Below are positions 63,401 through 64,000 of a DNA stretch of 64,000 nt, in pieces. The notes below the pieces were generated by a model. The model did not search any database, had not been told where the DNA came from, and saw nothing but the letters and a program-made list of their open reading frames with translations. The stretch is from a bacterium 1XD42-54 (GTDB taxonomy: Bacteria; Bacillota; Clostridia; Lachnospirales; Lachnospiraceae). Where the stretch lies: positions 558,001 to 622,000 of the forward strand of contig RAZH01000001.1 in assembly GCA_003612585.1 (NCBI GenBank). The letters are read 5' to 3'. How positions within the stretch are numbered: position 1 is the first letter of the stretch; the number at the start of each line of letters is the position of its first letter. The position numbers were made by a program, and so were the translations under genes.

Positions 63401-64000
63401 AAAACCCGCCGCCATTGCCGGTTGCCGTATTTTCCACAATCAGAGTTTGGTTATCCAGAACATAGCTTCCTTCTGAGACCAGATACGCAAAAACACCACC
63501 GCCATCCTGCGCTGTGTTTTCGCAGATCGTTCCGCCTGCCATCGAAAAGCTGTTCCCATCATATGTGAAAACTCCACCACCATTTTGTGTGGCTGTATTG
63601 TTCCGGATACTTCCGCCTTCTATTGTAAACACACCGTGCTCTTCCACAAGCACGCCGCCGCCATTTCCGGTAACATGGAAATTCTCGATCACACCGGATT
63701 GCAGCACAAACTCGCCGCCGCTTCTAACTGCCACACCGCGAACACGCTCCGCAGGTCCAGCCGACGCTCTGTTTGCTACTGCACCGTTTTCATTGCCGCT
63801 ATTTTGCAACACAAGCGTACCATACACGGTAATTGTATTAATCGTTGCATTCCCAATACGCTTCTGTGTATCAGGAGAAAGGACGTAGCCGTTCAGATCA
63901 AGCGAGATGGTCTGACCGTCCCAGATCACAATATTCTCTGTATAATCCCGGTCCAGTTTAATCTGTGCGCTCTCGCCCTCTGCCACCGCATTGATCTGCG
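51474..64000 (-). CDS. Giant beta-helix pilus adhesin, LPSTG-anchored (N-terminus outside window)
   Basis: The frame is open to the window edge and has no in-frame stop there (the residues before GTG 63986 read QINA), so at least 4,174 residues are encoded and the signal peptide lies beyond. Residues to about 2,240 are right-handed beta-helix repeats of the GGGIY...MTGG.I..N.A type, in four modules. An acidic Asn/Asp/Ser/Glu linker lies near 56830-57010. The next ~1,000 residues form an adhesin region of unknown fold, then a DUF11-like part (about 53700-53900), an SdrD-B/Cna-B domain (52860-53260), a further Cna-B part, a SpaA domain with YYLKETKAPNGYD (51830-52080), and LPSTGG at the end. 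It heads the pilus operon as probable tip protein. Confidence 0.88.
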   Translation of the reverse strand, partial: QINAVAEGESAQIKLDRDYTENIVIWDGQTISLDLNGYVLSPDTQKRIGNATINTITVYGTLVLQNSGNENGAVANRASAGPAERVRGVAVRSGGEFVLQSGVIENFHVTGNGGGVLVEEHGVFTIEGGSIRNNTATQNGGGVFTYDGNSFSMAGGTICENTAQDGGGVFAYLVSEGSYVLDNQTLIVENTATGNGGGFYLYEATEAFTIQTSNIRRNKAEADGGGIYLAKKAAICTITDGADVAENASGRYGGGIYLTAGTQLVMDGGTVRGNWLYGNKTTLAGGGIYLASSNGARSSFTMTGGRISENTSKDTGLTANIWGGGIYVGQYASVTLKEGTRIEENTNFTHGGGLFVDNYSVTLIEGGFISGNVIHGVGYGYGAGLFHRSGTGAKLTMTGGEISHNSADGNSDVHGGGIYTEVGMTMSGGAVCENMTRGNGGGVWGAVTMTGDALIRDNQAWTGGGTYGTTRMHDRAQVINNYASGEGGGIYGTLYLYDDAKVAENTASSSGGGVRGTVVMEGGAIEHNNSKASGGGVYWYGGGTSTLAGGRISENTASGVGGGIHQSYVGGKIVITGTEITDNKSNSNGGGICAEGSVTMTGGTVRKNTAIGSGGGIYLTGSVGKSGANSITGGMLCDNTAFAAKGGHDLYQSGSTSKNEENFARAPILILGTASDFVSPSGEPVIDWYEERSQTSVTETKEEMLQYGENRAYTFRYGNVVAQLGSEVYGSVQEAIDMLAVTGQEDGQAENAVITMLADSIECVQIPEGVSVTLDLAGHTIRGLSSSVIYVEQGAKLTIDDTSEMKNGVICGGSGTANPNRTDKLNSGGGLFVLGDVTLKNGHIKGNTAWYGAGVYVGGLGSFTMDGGYVEENRGMGILVNYAENVSGVQKNSVFTMNGGEIRANNGGGVRLQDSRASFYMTGGVIEGNSTDMGPGIRMHNSSKVYVSGGEIRNNTATNAGGAVYLDGNGTLFEFTGGRIENNKAANSGGGIYGAGNTTVRIPEGATSVITGNQVTTGNKGEGGGIYAVANMHLELNGGQIYGNICNGDAKDICAVAYSGNYRFQLFAASDMGFEEYDSWYDGYDSSYIKEPLAVIKKTHTYYLTAAKSKEDHTNAVARIGSGDEVQQFDKLSDAIETAQGGEIIYLLKDVCERVTIREGQNVVIDLNGYTLSTNNNNIFYLTGGALKLQDSSQSGNRQEDAKEGSAGGLLTPAEGCVGARAIYMTAGVLDVSGITVTGFGNPDSITGSLAMNGGAIYARYGCSIRIGEGTVFTDNCATYGGALQVEGFSSNNASTKAFDLEITGASFRNNQAKYGGAVNTGSVLYAPSTVSIQGSEFVGNTATISGGGLRIYGFDNAAEPLSVTISDTLFQNNVTKETSDSNSGGGGAYICHAKSIDIVNSRFLNNTAQRQYGGLYCSVRTGNLVNVKNTEISGNRALLSNVGGARLGGTVTVTDCTITNNRIERNICWYGGLYLTGITKLEGNTKISGNYAYYNSGVCAAGTSFIMEDGVEVSNNTDRGYGAVCVAGCANAYLNGGVINSNSGTGLQVRAGNNTHRVYLRGVQIRDNKGRGVTINNNARAETIVQEGTVIERNSGGILLEDYTTLTVEGGKIRNNTTTGNGGGICVSWYGKLNMTGGEITGNQAAYGGGIYNRQRPNKDHSYLGWEDTISGGLIADNVATGSGGGIYNANGNTILTINGGVIRDNKTGGNGGGLTMESADSNVTVLKGAQLYHNTAAFGQDVYAAYNASYKSSHLCLPTAAGMFEAADGKSGMGWYDEGRDHLITDGITYTPVLRSYGLTLKYETEEIVAKIGDTPFTTVQKAVDAIVADTDHAVYGEHPTIVLVKEAAGNVRIPGGTELTLNLNGYTLQGTTTAITCYGKLHIKDVKDETEPGPDGAVGSIIGNAPESGGAVLVRSGGIVTMESGQISQSHAGGAVGDNSSYGGGGVCVDGGTFELTGTASINNCSSMYGAAVMVKSGASVFRMSGGVIENNTATRDGVIWIPGGVFQMTGGTIRNNTSSRFGVICQSSGKSRFTGGLIEGNKAVNDGGAVCLTGGTMQVGGVTVQGNKTTNATSYGGAFRVSGGTLTIGEGTVITQNESTRGGAIYQYGGVIRMTGGSITENRAQFGGGLAQAAGNEASFLMTGGELCNNTSTRTGAGNDIYSRYEGTGVYPGKSYPKTTLIPAVDMGNTDYNVWKDDSYNGTVRSAEQILEGQYVTGRIIQSFDLQLTADRYGDTERSENETTMEVKSLNFHATEGIKDGVTGFNNTAAVREAEKYGDALADEWENGINGPAKEWSAGNDSSNNNGIVRTFDRIMYKMITTVQDASADKENSGDQESDLNANGSNSGENEVDLDENAQNPGNNESNPDAEGQNQDGQELSSDGDESENPVPAKKQKLKLWLEAELPLSAEQAEFVYNESMEVCEISETEAEDGTVIQKMRGYWEIENEAGTQENVISINVKAMKNGELIEPVFRQWIGDNPENEAHPLELSPEAPTRVSATDKYNVSLLRNSALAYTGYFNLETGEEVNEREYKESLEDPERNGTVVYGTMLGYGITLSLRNDGAANRLQGIQFPEGDIDFDLHLGGSLYLEGKELTDDKGNPLKQAPYIWAYKENVNTAYGMNLSNTNYGFNMDWNDEDDITRTTRYAYAAAPYNSGGGNSGCYSGGVWHASGAQPEQGDAETVVHFKISGYTVNPAYDNSSPSYASSGGNSEFFGSNQVKPFSAGYVQILFPVNPEVTKGGEGYLEIDMEGIVSDLQIRDSSGNTAEGKDTSNVKDDDMAKMQEYFGSSYREHATGEMLYQDNYLSHVTGMYVYNDNYSNGDGISKTNYFNTGSNGILSGTGGTGTTPLGSQVYIAADLNYSSKVINTQDKNSGHYIAPEDFDPQIHNIIEYNYMTGVNLLQKFDADAYTPVGTSAVTNVSYEQNQVTRNIGNGAFIITTTEGPTTWSKNNPIKTMSYNLTILYAAKPDGTNWTKDESPSAFRNRGGEDDMVAHHEEDLIYFDTLQALYDYFGYDADGISRGKCVAILYQFRDCCIRTGRRITVTSKMNVTNDFADTGKTFCTTNDAKIWTVYRPTYKEAYAKGAVARQEVVYQFNWRDVSYNGQTGVYGTGNGTLPENYYDENTGRRKLASGSDYTDSYVKTEYEDGSPMGGTHTGWRRGNTLLLYTMDSGVTIGVADIILGSANTPKTQYYLSNGERTANFVVTPTIQKSSAIKNHELIDNGSQPAQVEIRLTLPKHLNFNEGSIRIDTAGSGYADGELIWDVDYEKEMEKDAQGNPTDIWTGRAFITLRTSVSDIKKKLPKIRYSCTIGTPGAPKELDVPNGTVLTTQAKINTTYSEINQIACNAKSDSVSIDAVANRNDSIYMDVKSSRTELGDDLVYYLNYSNRTEAPVPIQMYDVLPYNGDGRGTSMTGGYRVSAIRMKFSEQKDYEKFLAEGSLKYRKDMKAPGAGKAEMEEAATLLESGDAWSAVALGKVDESWVVEYSGENLIQYAANGAGGIGFCAYLPQVTGAKSVIVEVVLSPQTADAGPVKELITSSGKTQQGGNTYWNNLFYKSGSDPVISGKAYIDTVERSISGTVWMDQNQDGKYVVGTNGYASTDRTLKNVDVFLYTDTEPQTESGLISRNDGGTPGDPTDDTWTQGHVSLGAAVIDGQVRYPAVDVMGNLVSRRSTSDKGAYSFDKLRSGRYFVAFADDDNSYQVNNGTKRISFDRLSVTKLPANMPTGSPVNRTEADYGTNVDSVQSGAAALAGAFADNAGQGISLPDLNRIQSGKYVSGNWNCGLYYLDLTIRKDWENIYVNPIQKDTSVTFTVQASVGTEDVVNYSSDYVMTADNDMKADNAAASVTVTKADSLVDTQGTARTDGGALTVLTTGGKSVVKAGSTVTWLLEHRALQAEGRGGKITYSLTESATGADGKVLPGFRMSSTDWTEKDVRTFQAINTQILYRIDLTKLSSVIAKDADGKPLPQALLSGAQFTLYRDAGLSDTGKVVAQTRSDGKVIFEHLEAGTYYLKETKAPNGYDLNASVYEVRIVYLSDQENEEQQKLTWKHVKPVITVSQLKDEDGAALAQPKLLTEETAQPDGSFESEVPADEMFRTSPHQSVVTKDSDLTKVPVQYNISFRIEDDCLYELPSTGGPGTQWNTLIGMAMLMTALLLLERRRRAAAQ
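57260..64000 (-). repeat. Beta-helix coding repeats in four capped modules
   Basis: Units of about 20-30 codons recur dozens of times; GGCGGCGG-rich codons for Gly-Gly-Gly-Ile-Tyr and ATGACxGGCGG for Met-Thr-Gly-Gly are the conserved DNA parts. Four cap segments with a (L/V)xLNGYxL or LAGHTI core lie near 63880-63930, 61650-61840, 60480-60660 and 58390-58580. Units are diverged, so this is an old expansion. Confidence 0.8.

Noticed and set aside
57260-64000. Possible CRISPR-like or satellite repeat array
   Set aside because: Repeat units vary in length, stay in one reading frame and encode beta-helix coils; there are no fixed spacers or cas genes.
1-64000. Insertion sequences, prophage genes, tRNA or rRNA genes
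   Set aside because: No transposase, integrase, phage structural gene, cloverleaf or rRNA segment was recognised on either strand.

Overview
The window looks like chromosome of an endospore-forming, anaerobic, Gram-positive gut bacterium of the Clostridia, most likely Lachnospiraceae. The grounds are the spoIIA/sigF and spoVA sporulation genes, a glycyl radical enzyme with its activase, a sortase-assembled pilus with very large surface proteins, sugar ABC importers without a local ATPase, strong AGGAGG-type ribosome sites and a base composition near half GC. The genus is not provable from what is here. Almost every gene is on the minus strand. No rRNA, tRNA, CRISPR array, prophage or insertion sequence was seen.

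Layout. 1-9.5 kb: a sporulation block (spoIIAA-spoIIAB-sigF, then a RelA/SpoT-fold protein, an FGGY sugar kinase, and a small membrane protein with spoVAA behind a consensus forespore promoter), followed by a zinc-ribbon/TPR membrane protein, a 50-residue protein and folC. 9.7-18.1 kb: a secreted protein, a membrane phosphoesterase, a PTS EIICB permease, and a cluster of FtsX-like permease, HlyD-type adaptor and an orphan MalG-type permease. 18.2-28.4 kb: one catabolic operon with an SIS isomerase, ABC sugar importer, class II aldolase, ADP-dependent-type sugar kinase, RpiR regulator, glycyl radical enzyme and activase; its promoter overlaps a perfect 17-bp palindrome. 28.6-36.5 kb: a multi-membrane-span protein and a housekeeping block matching the Bacillus yaaO-to-rsmI order (PLP decarboxylase, guanylate-kinase-like, holB, ricT, trmN6, rsmI). 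36.8-42.8 kb: a YesM/YesN-type two-component pair divergent from a secreted ceramidase-family/DUF6273 protein. 43-45.8 kb: a decayed toxin-antitoxin locus, a MATE exporter and proC. 45.9-64 kb: a sortase pilus operon with a giant beta-helix adhesin (N-terminus beyond the window), LPSTG major pilin, two class C sortases and a minor pilin.

The most interesting signals are: (1) a dispersed hairpin element with a conserved loop (TTCCG..CAAACAAGTC) but unrelated stems at about 0.95 and 40.4 kb, with a decayed copy at 36.65 kb; (2) the glycyl-radical sugar operon, whose enzyme has an unusual Cys-Trp-Glu active-site motif; (3) a RelA/SpoT-fold protein with a ~400-residue unknown C-terminus and no recognisable G-loop tyrosine motif; (4) four beta-helix modules, each started by the same cap, in one >4,170-residue adhesin; (5) intercistronic hairpins that could set pilin stoichiometry; (6) a toxin-antitoxin pair fused by internal deletion and then frameshifted.
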